Shown: positions 9,771-18,433 of the stretch, piece by piece | Position numbering within the stretch: position 1 is the first letter of the stretch | Layout of the letters: the number at the start of each line of letters is the position of its first letter | Source: JACRCT01 sp049841135 | Lineage (GTDB): Bacteria > Myxococcota > Myxococcia > Myxococcales > UBA5297 | Length of the DNA stretch: 64,000 nucleotides | Direction of reading: 5' to 3' | NCBI GenBank assembly: GCA_049841135.1 | Contig: JASGHK010000006.1 | Coordinates: forward strand, 930,001-994,000 | Translations under genes and position numbers: made by a program | Notes under the pieces: model-generated | Told to the model about the DNA's origin: nothing | The model's input: the letters and a program-made list of their open reading frames with translations, nothing else | The model's database searches: none

Positions 9771-10844
9771 ATGCTGACTGCCTTCGCCGCCGTGCTCTCG
9801 CTGGGCCTGCTCGTGCTGCTGCACGAGGCCGGGCACTTCCTCGTCGCCCGGGCCTGCCGGATGCGCGTCGACGTCTTCTCGGTAGGCTTCGGCCCGGCGC
9901 TCGTGAGCTTCCGCGGCAAGCAGACCGAGTACCGCCTCTCGCTCGTCCCGCTCGGCGGCTACGTCAAGGTCGCGGGGATGGCGCCGGAGGACTTCCCGCC
10001 CGACGACCCGGCAGGCTTCTACCGCCGGCCCGCCTGGCAGCGCGCGCTGTTTCTCGTCTCCGGCCCGTTCACCAACTGGCTCTTCGCGTTCCTCCTGCTG
10101 GCTACGCTCTATGCGGCCGGCTTCCGGGTGGCGACGAACGAGCCGGTGGTCGAGGAGGTGCCCGGACGCAGGGCGGCGGCTTCGGGCCTGCTCCCCGGGG
10201 ACCGCATCCTGGCCGTCGACGGCGTGGACATCTCGACCTGGGGCGAGGTGGTGCGGGCCCTGGCCGCCAAGCCGAAGCAAGCGGTGGAGCTGAAGATCGT
10301 CCGCAACGAAGTGGAGCTGGTGCTCACCGCGCACCCCGGCGCCGACGGCCGGCTCAACGTCAGGCCCGAGAGCCGGGTGGTGCGCTTCCCGCTGACCGAG
10401 GCCGTCCCGCTCGCCTTCATGAAGACCGGGGAGATCGGGCTGGGGATGCTCACCGACCTGCGCGACTGGCTCGTCGGCAGGGGCGAAGCGCAGCTGATGG
10501 GCCCGGTGGGCATCGTCGGCGAGACGGTCGAGGCCATCCGCAAGGACCTGCTCTCGCTCTTCTTCATCCTGGTGCAGATCTCGCTGGCGCTGGCGCTGAT
10601 GAACCTCCTGCCGATGCCGGCGCTCGACGGCGGCCGCCTGCTGTTCGTGGTTCTGGGGGCGGTGCGGCGCCGGGCGATCGACGTGCGGTTCGAGGCCTAC
10701 TTCCACGCCGCCGGAGTGCTGGCGCTGCTGGTTCTGGTGGGCTGGTTGACGTGGGGCGAGGTCGGCAAGGCGCTGCCGTGGAGCACTCCGGACGCCGCCA
10801 CGGCTCCGCCGGTCCATTCAGCCGCCGACGCCGGCCAGCCGTAA
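9771..10844 (+). CDS. rseP: Site-2 intramembrane metalloprotease (RseP/M50 family)
   Basis: The 357-residue product has the HEAGH zinc motif at about residues 18-22 in the first membrane helix. The membrane-reentrant FSVGFGPALVSFRG...LVPLGGYVKVAGM region follows, then a PDZ domain (about 120-200, with GLLPGDRILAVDGV). The C-terminal NLLPMPALDGGRLLF segment supplies the third zinc ligand. It cleaves membrane-embedded anti-sigma factors or signal-peptide remnants. The second PDZ of the E. coli protein is missing, as in many shorter M50B members. An upstream GTG at 9741 is less likely because it puts charged residues ahead of the first helix. Confidence 0.93.
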   Translation: MLTAFAAVLSLGLLVLLHEAGHFLVARACRMRVDVFSVGFGPALVSFRGKQTEYRLSLVPLGGYVKVAGMAPEDFPPDDPAGFYRRPAWQRALFLVSGPFTNWLFAFLLLATLYAAGFRVATNEPVVEEVPGRRAAASGLLPGDRILAVDGVDISTWGEVVRALAAKPKQAVELKIVRNEVELVLTAHPGADGRLNVRPESRVVRFPLTEAVPLAFMKTGEIGLGMLTDLRDWLVGRGEAQLMGPVGIVGETVEAIRKDLLSLFFILVQISLALALMNLLPMPALDGGRLLFVVLGAVRRRAIDVRFEAYFHAAGVLALLVLVGWLTWGEVGKALPWSTPDAATAPPVHSAADAGQP

Positions 10845-10896
10845 CCGAGCCGTCTTTCAACGCCAAGAAGGCGAATCGCCGCCGCCCGCAAAGCCC

Positions 10897-10936
10897 GACG
10901 CCGGTCGGGAGCCCTCTGCGGGTCCCGACCGGCGTC
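10897..10936. terminator. Bidirectional terminator hairpin
   Basis: The perfect 14-bp arms GACGCCGGTCGGGA and TCCCGACCGGCGTC have a 12-base loop. It lies between convergent rseP and the cysteine-repeat lipoprotein gene. Confidence 0.75.
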
Positions 10937-10995
10937 GGTCATCTCATCGGCGACGGCTTCGGGCTTTGGCCTCGGGACCTGCAGTGACGGCTTGA

Positions 10996-11026
10996 CCCGA
11001 AGCCCGCAGCCCGAAGCCCGCAGCCC
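10996..11026. repeat. CCCGAAG/CCCGCAG heptamer repeat tract
   Basis: Four to five tandem heptamers end 2 bases from the stop codon of the minus-strand gene. An inverted copy of the unit (GGCTTCGGGCTTTGG) lies at about 10957-10971, so the pair can also fold as a hairpin. Confidence 0.6.
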
Positions 11027-11028
11027 AG

Positions 11029-13494
11029 TTACGGGCTCGTCGGCGGCGGCATGCAGGCCCTGACGTAGGGCACGCAGGCGTGCGTCCAGATGCAGTGCAG
11101 CCAGGGCCGGTTGCTCGGGTAGGCATCGTCCGAGCAGCGGGCGTGGGGTCCGCCGGAGACGTTCGGGTCGAGCTCCATGGGGCACTCGGCCTGGGACCCG
11201 GCGGTGGTGCAGCGGCACCAGTAGATGGGGTTGCCCTGGCCGTCCTTCTGGCCAGTGTCCTGGCAGGCGTTGGCGTCACCGCAGTCCTGGGCAGCGGTGT
11301 CCGGGGTGCAGTAGACCTCGACGTCCTTGCAGAAGAAGCCCTTGGGGCACTCGGTGTCCTTGGCGCAGGCGAACGCACAGGCGTTGCCGCGGTCGACCCC
11401 GTCGGAGCCTGGGCCGAAGGGGAAGCAGACGTTCGGGTCCTTGGTGGAGGTCGGGTAGCCGGGCTTGCCGGTGCAGCTCTTGACGTCATTCGGGTCGCAC
11501 TCGGCGCACCAGGGCGGGTTGGGCATGCGGTAGCACTTGCCGGGCTCGCCGATGACGTTGCCGGTCGCGTCGGTGCACGGCTCGGGGTCGGTCGTGGTGT
11601 CGCCGTCGCGGTCCTCGCCGCAGCACATCTCGTTCCAGCGGCAGAACTGCTGCGCGCCGCCCTGCTCGACGCAGGTCTGCTCGACGCAGGTGCCCGGGGC
11701 GGAGGGCGAGGGCTTCTGGCACTTGTAGCCGCCCTTGCAGTCGGCGTAGTCCACCGAGGTCACCGGGTCCTTGCCGGTGCGGCAGTCGGTCATGCAGGCG
11801 CCGGTGGTGCGCTCGCAGTAGCCGGTCGAGGGGCTCTCTGGCGGCTGCTCCGGGCACTCGATGTCGCCCAGGCAGCCCGGCGGGCGGCAGCGCTTGTCGC
11901 TGCCCGTCTCGGCCCGGCAGACGAAGTCGTCGCGCAGGTAGGCGCAGTCGGTGTCCGCGGCGCAGGGGGGCCCGCAGCGGCCGGCGCCGAAGTTGGGCGA
12001 GGTGGGCGTGAGGAACTTCGGGTTGACGTGGCAGACCTTGTCGGCGCGGCAGCCGATGGTCTCCTTCTTGTCGAAGTCGTACCAGCAGACGTCCTGGCAG
12101 CGGCCGGTGGCGGTCTCGCACAGCGGGTGCTCGGGCGGGCAGTTGCCGTCCTTCTGGCAGCACAGGAAGGCGCCGTCCTCGCCGCAGCTGGCGCCCTGCG
12201 GCGTGCAGTAGTAGCCGCCCTCGAGGTTCGCCGACTCGCCGCAGGCGCACTTGGCGCTCACGAACGGCTCGAGGCAGACCTTGACGCCGTCGAGGGCCAC
12301 GCACTTGCCCGGCTCGTGCAGCGGGGTGCGGAAGAAGAGCGGGTCGGTGCCGCACTGCTCGTCGGACTGGCAGGGGGCGCACGGGGGCAGGCGGCGCTTG
12401 CAGTAGCCGGTCGCGGTGCCGCCGTCGGCGGCGGGCGACGTCACGCACCGGCAGCCCAGGCCGACGGTGGCGTTCTCGCAGTAGGCGCGAGCCTGGTCGT
12501 TGTCGTCCGAGGGCGTGCAGTTCGCCGGCGTATTGCAGGGAATGGCGGGGACGCAGGTGAGGGTCTCGCTGCAGCGCTCGCTGGGGCCGCAGTCGTCGTC
12601 GTAGGTGCAGGGGGTGGCCTGCTGGCAGCCGGACGTGTCGAGCTGGCAGGTCGATCCGCACGCGAGGGTGCCGCCGACGAAGCCCTCGGTGGTGCAGGTC
12701 TTGGAGTTCAGGTTCGCGCCGTCGCAGCCCTCGCCGGAGTCGAGGGCGCCATTGCCGCAGGAGCTGGCGTTGGCGCAGACGCTGGTGTTGAACGAGCAGT
12801 TGGCATTGCAGGTCAGCGTCCCGGAAGCGAAGCCCAGGCTCTGGCAGGTCTTGGAGTTCAGGTTGACGCCGTCACACTGCTCGGCCCCGTCGACGGCGCC
12901 GTTGGAGCAGGTGGCGGGGGCGGTGCAGCCCGAGAGATCGAGCGAGCAGTTGTCGTTGCAGGCGAGGGCGCCCCCCGAGAACCCCTCGGTGGTGCAGGAC
13001 TTGTTGTTGAGCTTGGTGCCGTCGCAGGCTTCACCCGGGTCGATGGCGCCGTTGCCGCAGGGCTTGGCAGGGAAGCAGGTGCTGGGGTTGAGCGAGCAGT
13101 TGGCGTTGCAGGTCAGCGTCCCGGTGGCGAAGCCCAGCGACTGGCAGGACTTGCCGTTCAGGTTGGTGCCGTCGCACTGCTCGGCATTGTCGATCGCCCC
13201 GTTGGCGCAAGTGGCGGGGGCGGTGCAGCCCGAGAGGTCGAGCGAGCAGTTGGCGTAGCAGCCCAGGGTCCCGCCCGAGAACCCCTCGGTCGTGCAGGAC
13301 TTGCCGTTCGAGTTGGTCCCATCGCACTTCTCGTCGCCCTCGATGGTGTTGTTTCCGCAGACCCGGGGCGAGGAGGCATCGGGCGGGGGGGCGCCGCCGT
13401 CCGGCGGGGTGCTGGATTTGCTGCAACCTGGGGCCCAGGCGGCGAGCGCCAGGGCGGCCGCGAAGGCCGCACCATTTGGGACGTGCTTGGACAT
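11029..13494 (-). CDS. Large cysteine-rich repeat lipoprotein
   Basis: The 821-residue protein has a lipoprotein signal (lipobox WAPGC) and a short Pro/Asp-rich linker. Five to six tandem repeats of about 48 residues follow, with the pattern CGNGxIDxGExCDGxNLNxKxCxxxGFxxGTLxCxxxCxxDxSxC. These are close to the Myxococcus cysteine-rich repeat (TIGR02232-type). The remaining 500 residues are a different cysteine-dense region with many CxxxxxC spacings. GAGGAACTTCC upstream supports the start. It is probably a disulfide-rigid surface lipoprotein, perhaps an adhesin or matrix component. No enzyme motif is visible. Confidence 0.8.
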   Translation of the reverse strand: MSKHVPNGAAFAAALALAAWAPGCSKSSTPPDGGAPPPDASSPRVCGNNTIEGDEKCDGTNSNGKSCTTEGFSGGTLGCYANCSLDLSGCTAPATCANGAIDNAEQCDGTNLNGKSCQSLGFATGTLTCNANCSLNPSTCFPAKPCGNGAIDPGEACDGTKLNNKSCTTEGFSGGALACNDNCSLDLSGCTAPATCSNGAVDGAEQCDGVNLNSKTCQSLGFASGTLTCNANCSFNTSVCANASSCGNGALDSGEGCDGANLNSKTCTTEGFVGGTLACGSTCQLDTSGCQQATPCTYDDDCGPSERCSETLTCVPAIPCNTPANCTPSDDNDQARAYCENATVGLGCRCVTSPAADGGTATGYCKRRLPPCAPCQSDEQCGTDPLFFRTPLHEPGKCVALDGVKVCLEPFVSAKCACGESANLEGGYYCTPQGASCGEDGAFLCCQKDGNCPPEHPLCETATGRCQDVCWYDFDKKETIGCRADKVCHVNPKFLTPTSPNFGAGRCGPPCAADTDCAYLRDDFVCRAETGSDKRCRPPGCLGDIECPEQPPESPSTGYCERTTGACMTDCRTGKDPVTSVDYADCKGGYKCQKPSPSAPGTCVEQTCVEQGGAQQFCRWNEMCCGEDRDGDTTTDPEPCTDATGNVIGEPGKCYRMPNPPWCAECDPNDVKSCTGKPGYPTSTKDPNVCFPFGPGSDGVDRGNACAFACAKDTECPKGFFCKDVEVYCTPDTAAQDCGDANACQDTGQKDGQGNPIYWCRCTTAGSQAECPMELDPNVSGGPHARCSDDAYPSNRPWLHCIWTHACVPYVRACMPPPTSP

Positions 13495-13675
13495 GGAAGT
13501 TCCTCTGTTCGGGCGCGACGCCCCGAACCGGCCGTGATGACTCGCGGATTATGCCCGAGGGCCCGTCCGGGATCGAGCGCTGCCGCCAACCGGCCGCCGG
13601 CCAGGACCGAAGCAACAATCGGACAGGCCTGGCCGACAATCAGTCGGACGAGCTGCAACCCGATCTGGAGGACAT

Positions 13676-14692
13676 GTGCCCATCGACAAAGTTGGACGGC
13701 CCAGCAGCAACCCGACGACTCCTCACTCAGCCCCGGTCACGCCCCCCACCCTGCGCCTCGGCTCCCAGGGCCAGAGCGTCGCCGAGCTGCAGCGCCTGCT
13801 CATGGCCCGCGGCCACGCGCTCAACCCCGACGGCAAGTTCGGCCCGCGGACCCAGCAGGCGGTTGCGGACTTCCAGCGCGCCAACGGCCTGACCGCTGAC
13901 GGCGTGGTCGGACCCAAGACCTGGACGGCGCTGCGCGGCAGCACCTCCGTGGCCGGCACCGACAACTTCGAGCAGCCGCGGACGACCGAGACTCGTCCCC
14001 AGACGCCCCGGACGAACACCACGCCGACCACCACCACGCCGACCACGACCCCGGCGACCACCACCACCACCACCGCCGCGGCCGACGACGCAGCCTTCCA
14101 GCGCGCCCGTGCCCTGGTGCGCCCCGGTGGGAGCGCGACCTCCGAGGACGCGGACGTCGTCGCCCGCTCGATGCAGAGCTTGCCCCCCGCGGTGCTCGAG
14201 GGCATCCAGCGCTCTGGCGTGCAGATCGTCGCGGCCCGCGGCTCGGTGACCGACGTGCTCACCGACCTGAAGGGCGTGCGTCCCCGTGGCTGGCCTCCTG
14301 GCGCCACCTGGGATCAGGTCCCCGGCGTGTACGATCCGTCGCGCCACACCGTGGTGGTCGCCACGGACGAGCTCAACGGCCGCCGCGTCCTCTCGCGCCG
14401 CCATGGCTCGTTCAGCCTGACCCTCCACGAGGTCGGCCACGGCGTCGCCGACCGCAACGCCCTGGGCCGGGACACCGGCGACACGAGCGCGGCGTTCCGC
14501 GAGGCTTACACCGCCGACGTCCCCAACCTGGAGCGGCAGAACCAGACCTACCTGCTGCAGCCGGGTGACGCAGGGCCGAGCGAGGCCTATGCCGAGTCGT
14601 TCGCCCGCTACTTCGGAGGCGACCCGACGCTGCAGCGCGACCTGCCGGCGATGTACGCCTACTGGCAGAAGATGGCGGGCCGGAGCCAATAG
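13676..14692 (+). CDS. Peptidoglycan-binding domain plus HEVGH zinc metallopeptidase
   Basis: The 338-residue product starts at a GTG behind GGAGG. Residues about 25-85 form a PG_binding_1 domain (LRLGSQGQSVAELQRLL, DGKFGPRTQQAVADFQ, DGVVGPKTW). A Thr/Pro-rich linker (about 100-135) follows, and then a C-terminal domain with HEVGH near residue 252. A downstream Glu-containing helix (SEAYAESFARYF) could supply the third zinc ligand, as in gluzincins of the anthrax lethal-factor type. No signal peptide is recognisable, so export may use another route, or the protein may be an effector or secreted enzyme. A small downstream gene follows after 23 bp. Confidence 0.8.
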   Translation: MPIDKVGRPSSNPTTPHSAPVTPPTLRLGSQGQSVAELQRLLMARGHALNPDGKFGPRTQQAVADFQRANGLTADGVVGPKTWTALRGSTSVAGTDNFEQPRTTETRPQTPRTNTTPTTTTPTTTPATTTTTTAAADDAAFQRARALVRPGGSATSEDADVVARSMQSLPPAVLEGIQRSGVQIVAARGSVTDVLTDLKGVRPRGWPPGATWDQVPGVYDPSRHTVVVATDELNGRRVLSRRHGSFSLTLHEVGHGVADRNALGRDTGDTSAAFREAYTADVPNLERQNQTYLLQPGDAGPSEAYAESFARYFGGDPTLQRDLPAMYAYWQKMAGRSQ

Positions 14693-14715
14693 CCCAAAGC
14701 GACCAGGAGATCACC

Positions 14716-14907
14716 ATGATCGGCACTGCCAAGATGCTCGAGGACGGCACCATCGTGATGTGGCTGCGGGCGACGGGCCCCGGCGGGATGGTGGGCGACG
14801 CAGAGGTGAAGTACCCGAAGACGCACCCCAACTACTTCGAGGTGTTGCGTCACGTCGGGGGCCTGAAGGTGGGCGAGCAGAAGCCCGTCCCTGCCTGGCC
14901 GGACTGA
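14716..14907 (+). CDS. Small 63-residue hypothetical protein
   Basis: An ATG with CAGGAGATCACC in front opens a frame encoding a small mixed beta protein (MIGTAKMLEDGTIVMWLRAT, then GDAEVKYPKTHPNYFEVLRHV and GLKVGEQKPVPAWPD). It lies 23 bp after the metallopeptidase gene and shares its terminator, so it is probably co-transcribed and could be a partner or immunity protein. I do not recognise the family. Confidence 0.65.
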   Translation: MIGTAKMLEDGTIVMWLRATGPGGMVGDAEVKYPKTHPNYFEVLRHVGGLKVGEQKPVPAWPD

Positions 14908-14932
14908 AGCCCGACGACGCATGAGCAGAACT

Positions 14933-14966
14933 CGAGGCGCCCGGCCCCAAACGGCCGGGCGCCTCG
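14933..14966 (+). terminator. Strong rho-independent terminator
   Basis: The perfect 14-bp arms CGAGGCGCCCGGCC/GGCCGGGCGCCTCG have a 6-base loop. It serves the metallopeptidase operon and possibly the convergent NUDIX gene. Confidence 0.8.
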
Positions 14967-14995
14967 CTCGTTGCGGGACGGGACCCTTGCCGGGG

Positions 14996-15424
14996 CTAGC
15001 CGAGGTTGCGGCGGACGCCGGTCTGCCGATAGCGCCGGTAGTCTTCGAGGATCTGCGCGTGGTCGAAGACGATGGGTGAGGGGAGCGCGTCGAGGCGGAA
15101 GGCCCGGGCCTCGGCGGCGTCGTCGGCGCCTTGGGGCTCGCCGGTCGCGCGGGCGAGGTAAACGGTGGAGATGGTGTGCCGCCGCTGGTCGCGGCTCGGG
15201 TCGGAGTAGGTGAAGAACTGCTCGAGCAGCTCGACCTGCAGGCCTGTCTCCTCCAGGGCCTCTCGGGCGCATGCCTTCTCGAGCGGCTCCCCCATGTCGA
15301 CGAACCCACCGGGGAGCGCCCAGCCGTTGGGCTCGTAGCGGCGCCGCACGAGGACGATCCTGTCATCGGGGAGCTCGATGATGGCGTCGACGGTGGGCGA
15401 GGGGCCGGGCTGCGGCAACGGCAT
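14996..15424 (-). CDS. NUDIX hydrolase
   Basis: The 142-residue product has the complete Nudix box GGFVDMGEPLEKACAREALEETGL split over residues about 37-60, with REALEE providing the metal ligands. The preceding strand VLVRRRYEPNGWALPGG is typical. The substrate is a nucleoside diphosphate linked to another moiety; the TIGR or subfamily cannot be fixed, though ADP-ribose or NADH-type substrates are plausible. AAGGAGGTC 5 bases ahead of the ATG gives the start. Confidence 0.9.
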   Translation of the reverse strand: MPLPQPGPSPTVDAIIELPDDRIVLVRRRYEPNGWALPGGFVDMGEPLEKACAREALEETGLQVELLEQFFTYSDPSRDQRRHTISTVYLARATGEPQGADDAAEARAFRLDALPSPIVFDHAQILEDYRRYRQTGVRRNLG

Positions 15425-15493
15425 GGCAGACCTCCTTGTGGGGGCCGGCAATCTACACCGGGCGGCAGGTGCGGCGGGGGATGCTCCCCCGAG

Positions 15494-16000
15494 ATGAGCA
15501 CCCGCCCCGTCTGTCACCTGGCCCTCGTCGTCTTGGTGTTCGCGGCATCCGCGTGCGGGCACCCTCTCGACGAGGGCACCTGGCGCGTGAGCCAGGACCG
15601 CCAGGCGAGTGAGGCCATCGACCCCTGCATGCTCCTGGCGCAAGACGGAAGCGTCGGCGACGGCAAGCTGGTGGTGACGGGGGTCGAGCTGCGGCTGAAC
15701 ACTGTGGTGCCAGGCGTTCCGACACCGGTGCTGATGATCGGCCGGCTGAAGAACCCTGCTGCCAACCAGCCCGACGAGTTTGTGCTCCAAGGCTCCGCGA
15801 GCGCGGTGGTGGTCCAGGTGAAGGGGGCGGCCTGCCAGCTGCAGTTTGGGCAGATCGAAATCGCCGCCCAGGTCCGGGACGCACGACGGTTCGACGGGAC
15901 GATGACCGCGCACTACGAGCTGGGTCTGAGCCCCGATTCGGGCTGTCCGTCCGTCTGCGACTTCCAGGTGGGCGTGAGCGGAACCTGGATGTCGCCTTGA
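15494..16000 (+). CDS. Hypothetical lipoprotein
   Basis: The 168-residue product has a lipoprotein signal (LVVLVFAASAC) and a beta-rich mature region with two cysteine pairs (DPCMLL...GAACQL and GCPSVCDF). It is divergent from the NUDIX gene and has no recognised domain. It is probably an outer-membrane-anchored protein. Confidence 0.7.
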   Translation: MSTRPVCHLALVVLVFAASACGHPLDEGTWRVSQDRQASEAIDPCMLLAQDGSVGDGKLVVTGVELRLNTVVPGVPTPVLMIGRLKNPAANQPDEFVLQGSASAVVVQVKGAACQLQFGQIEIAAQVRDARRFDGTMTAHYELGLSPDSGCPSVCDFQVGVSGTWMSP

Positions 16001-16029
16001 GCGCAGCGGAGGCGGCTCGAGAAAGACGA

Positions 16030-16062
16030 AGGCCGCGCACCCTGTGGAAAGGGCCGCGGCCT
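16030..16062. terminator. Bidirectional terminator hairpin
   Basis: The arms AGGCCGCG/CGCGGCCT lie between the convergent lipoprotein and superoxide dismutase genes. T-rich sequence follows on both sides when read outward. Confidence 0.65.
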
Positions 16063-16128
16063 CCGCTTTCTTCCGCCCCGGAAGAAACCTTTTGAAGGCG
16101 GGCGCGAGGGCCCGCCGCTGACCAGCTG

Positions 16129-16725
16129 CTAACGGGCCGAGACGCGCTCCTCGACCTTCTTCCAATTCACGTTGGCGAACCAGGCGTCGAGGTACTTGGC
16201 GCGCTCGGTCGGCTTGTAATCGACCGTGAAGGCGTGCTCCCAGACGTCGAGGACGAGGACGGGCCGGTAGCCGGCGATGTTGCCCTGCTCGTGCTGGGTG
16301 ACCCAGCGGTTGCACAGCCAGCCGGTGGTCGGGTCCTGCAGCGTCATGACCCAGCCGATGCCGCGCATCTTGGCCATCGACATCAGCTCCTTCTTGTAGT
16401 TGTCGATGGACCCGAAGCTCTCGTCGATGGCCTTGTTGAGCGCGCCGCCCTTGGGCAGGTCGCCGCCGTTGGGGATCATGTTGTCGAAGTAGTACTCGTG
16501 GAGGACCATGCCGTTCTGCTCGAAGGGCAGGCGGCGGACGAGCTCGGCGAAGATGGGCTGGTCGGACTGGCCCTTGGCCACCATGTCGGTGATCTGCTCG
16601 CGGAGCAGGTTGGTCTGCTTGACGTACCCCTCGTACAGCTTCAGGTGCTGCTCGATCTGCACGTCGGACAGGCCCTTGAGACCCTTGAGGTGCGGAAACT
16701 CGCGAACCTTGTAGCTGCGCTCCAT
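16129..16725 (-). CDS. Superoxide dismutase (Fe/Mn family)
   Basis: The 198-residue product detoxifies superoxide to peroxide and oxygen using one Fe or Mn ion. The metal ligands are seen as a His in the first helix (EQHLKLYEGYVK), a His in VLHEYYFDNM, and Asp and His in DVWEHAF. The Gly-rich WVMTLQ and YKPTERAKYLDAWF segments are typical. The metal cannot be decided by eye. GGGAGG upstream fixes the start. No signal peptide is present, so it is cytoplasmic. The sequence is somewhat divergent (extra N-terminal YKVREFPHLKGLKGLSDVQ), as in deltaproteobacterial forms. Confidence 0.93.
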   Translation of the reverse strand: MERSYKVREFPHLKGLKGLSDVQIEQHLKLYEGYVKQTNLLREQITDMVAKGQSDQPIFAELVRRLPFEQNGMVLHEYYFDNMIPNGGDLPKGGALNKAIDESFGSIDNYKKELMSMAKMRGIGWVMTLQDPTTGWLCNRWVTQHEQGNIAGYRPVLVLDVWEHAFTVDYKPTERAKYLDAWFANVNWKKVEERVSAR

Positions 16726-16952
16726 TTGGTCAGCCTCCCAGAGTTTGGTTTGGACTCCTCGGCACGGCGGCGCGTAGGAGTACGTTCTCTCGGTCTGCAG
16801 CGCAACCGCCCGTCGGCTCGAAGTACCACCGGCCGTCGGCTGGTCGGCTTCGCGGCTTTTCGAGCATTCAGATGCACAGTCCCTTCCGGGGTTGCTGACG
16901 AAGTGACCCGCCTTACTTCGTGGGTATTGAGCGGCCGGGAGGACGTGAATCG

Positions 16953-17252
16953 ATGCCGGAGAAGAAGACGCTGCAGAGGGCGAAGAAGGACCGCGACCAG
17001 GGGAAGGCCCCGACCACGCAGGCCGGGGAGTTCGTCCGAGAGGAGATGGAGCACGTCAAGGAGGGCAAGCACGGGGTGAAGAACCCGAAGCAGGCCGTCG
17101 CCATCGGCTTGTCCAAGGCCCGCCGCGCAGGCGTGGACCTGCCGCCTCCTCCCAAGTCCGGCCGCGTGACGGCGAAGACTCAGAGCGCCCACCGTGTTGG
17201 AGAGCGCGCCAAGACGGGCGGCAAGGCCAAGACGAGAAAGAGGAAGAAGTAG
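16953..17252 (+). CDS. DUF6496-type small basic protein
   Basis: The 99-residue protein begins MPEKKTLQRAKKDRDQGKAP. It has the conserved block TQAGEFVREEMEHVKEGKHG followed by KQAVAIGLSKARRAGVDLP, characteristic of DUF6496, and ends in a Lys/Arg-rich tail (KTGGKAKTRKRKK). The basic composition suggests nucleic-acid association. GGGAGG 11 bases before the ATG supports the start over a GTG at 16920. Function is not established for the family as far as I know. Confidence 0.8.
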   Translation: MPEKKTLQRAKKDRDQGKAPTTQAGEFVREEMEHVKEGKHGVKNPKQAVAIGLSKARRAGVDLPPPPKSGRVTAKTQSAHRVGERAKTGGKAKTRKRKK

Positions 17253-17271
17253 CCGGGAGGCCAGAGACAGC

Positions 17272-17301
17272 GGCGCCGGCCCCATCGCTGGAGCCGGCGC
17301 C
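17272..17301. terminator. Bidirectional terminator hairpin
   Basis: The perfect 9-bp arms GGCGCCGGC/GCCGGCGCC have a 12-base loop and are followed by GGATTCTTC. It lies between the convergent DUF6496 and NlpC/P60 genes. Confidence 0.7.
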
Positions 17302-17324
17302 GGATTCTTCAGGAAGTCGCGGGT

Positions 17325-18165
17325 CTAGTACCCGTTCTTGCCGATGCCGATGTAGTCGTTGGTCGCGGTGCGCAGGTTGTGCACGCAGCCGTACGCGCAG
17401 CCCTTGCACTCGTAGGCCCACATCGAGCCCCAGCCGTCGCCGGACTCGAAGATGAAGATGTGGCCCGAGCCGTTGGTGTTGTAGACCATCGCGTCGGCCT
17501 TCTGCATCGAGCCGCGCGAGACCGAGTGCCAGTAGGTGCGCTCGTTGTCGAAGTTGTAGGTGCTGTAGGGGTGCTTGTCGACCGTCAGGTCGGTGTTGCT
17601 GCTGCCCACCTGCCACACCTTGGCGGCCAGGCCGGAGCAGTCGCCGCCGTAGCTTCCGCTGTGGCTGCAGCTGGGGCAGTCGCCAGAGCAGGAGCCGGCG
17701 GTGGAGCTGGAGGAGCCCTGGGGGAGGAAGCGGGCGTGGCCCCACCAGTAGCTGAAGCCCATCGCGGACTTGGCGCGGTTGATGGCGGCGTCCCGAGCGG
17801 TGGAGGCCGGGGGCGGGGTCGTGGGCGAGGAGACCAGCGTGTAGTACTGGCCGTGGCTGTAGCCGACGGTGCCGTTGTACTTCACCTTGTAGAAGCCGTT
17901 CTCCGGGGAGGTCTTCTCCACCGTCGTCACCTTGCCGCCAGCGGGAACGACCAGCAGGACCTTGTAGCCCGTGGAGGGACCGCTGCGCATGTTCACGCCG
18001 GTGGTCGCCTTCAGCACGCTGCCCACCGGGACGCTCGTCGAGAAGCTCGTTGCCCAGCGTGACCGTGTCATCGGCGCCGTCGATGCCCACGCTCTCCACC
18101 ACCGCGGAACCACCGCAGCCGGCCAGCGCGAGCACAGAAGCGAGAACCAAGGAGCGAGCCGTCAT
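17325..18165 (-). CDS. SH3-NlpC/P60 lipoprotein endopeptidase, frameshifted
   Basis: The N-terminus (MTARSLVLASVLALAGCGGS) is a lipoprotein signal. A single extra base at 18042-18048 (GAGCTC read as GAAGCTC on the plus strand) breaks the frame. Beyond it come a bacterial SH3 domain (GVNMRSGPSTGYKVLLVVPA, about 50-105) and an NlpC/P60 domain with the catalytic Cys in GGDCSGLAAKVW and His in GSGHIFIFES. A cysteine-rich insert (CSGDCPSCSHSGSYGGDC) sits just before the catalytic Cys. It likely cuts cell-wall peptides at the outer envelope. The span is 280 codons plus one base. Confidence 0.8.
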
Positions 18166-18433
18166 TGCCGACCTCCGGGAGATGGTCGGCTGTTAAGCGA
18201 TAACTGTGCCACCTTGTTGCGCCTAGCAAAATCAGAATCTTGCCTCGCGTGGTGTAAATAGTTTTTCCTGTGTAGCTGTCTCCGAATCGGACGACTAGCG
18301 GGAGCGCTTGGCTCGGTTTCGGACAGGGGCCGATCCCACGGCGTCCCTTCCTGCCGCGGGGCCTCCGCGAATCCAGCACGACTCGACGGTACTCGACGGG
18401 GCGCAGGGCTTTGGGGCATGGTTGGGCTTCCCC
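18166..18433. promoter_or_regulatory. AT-rich divergent promoter region
   Basis: This 268-bp space separates two divergent envelope genes and is clearly richer in A/T than its surroundings, especially 18190-18275. On the minus strand TTTACA, 17 bases, then CTGATT is a possible sigma-70 pair. On the plus strand TAAATAGTTTTT is seen, but no clear pair. The exact promoters cannot be fixed by eye. Confidence 0.35.

Noticed and set aside
11080..13899. Plus-strand 939-residue protein
   Set aside because: Antisense to the cysteine-repeat lipoprotein; low-complexity Ala/Gly/Val composition with no motif.
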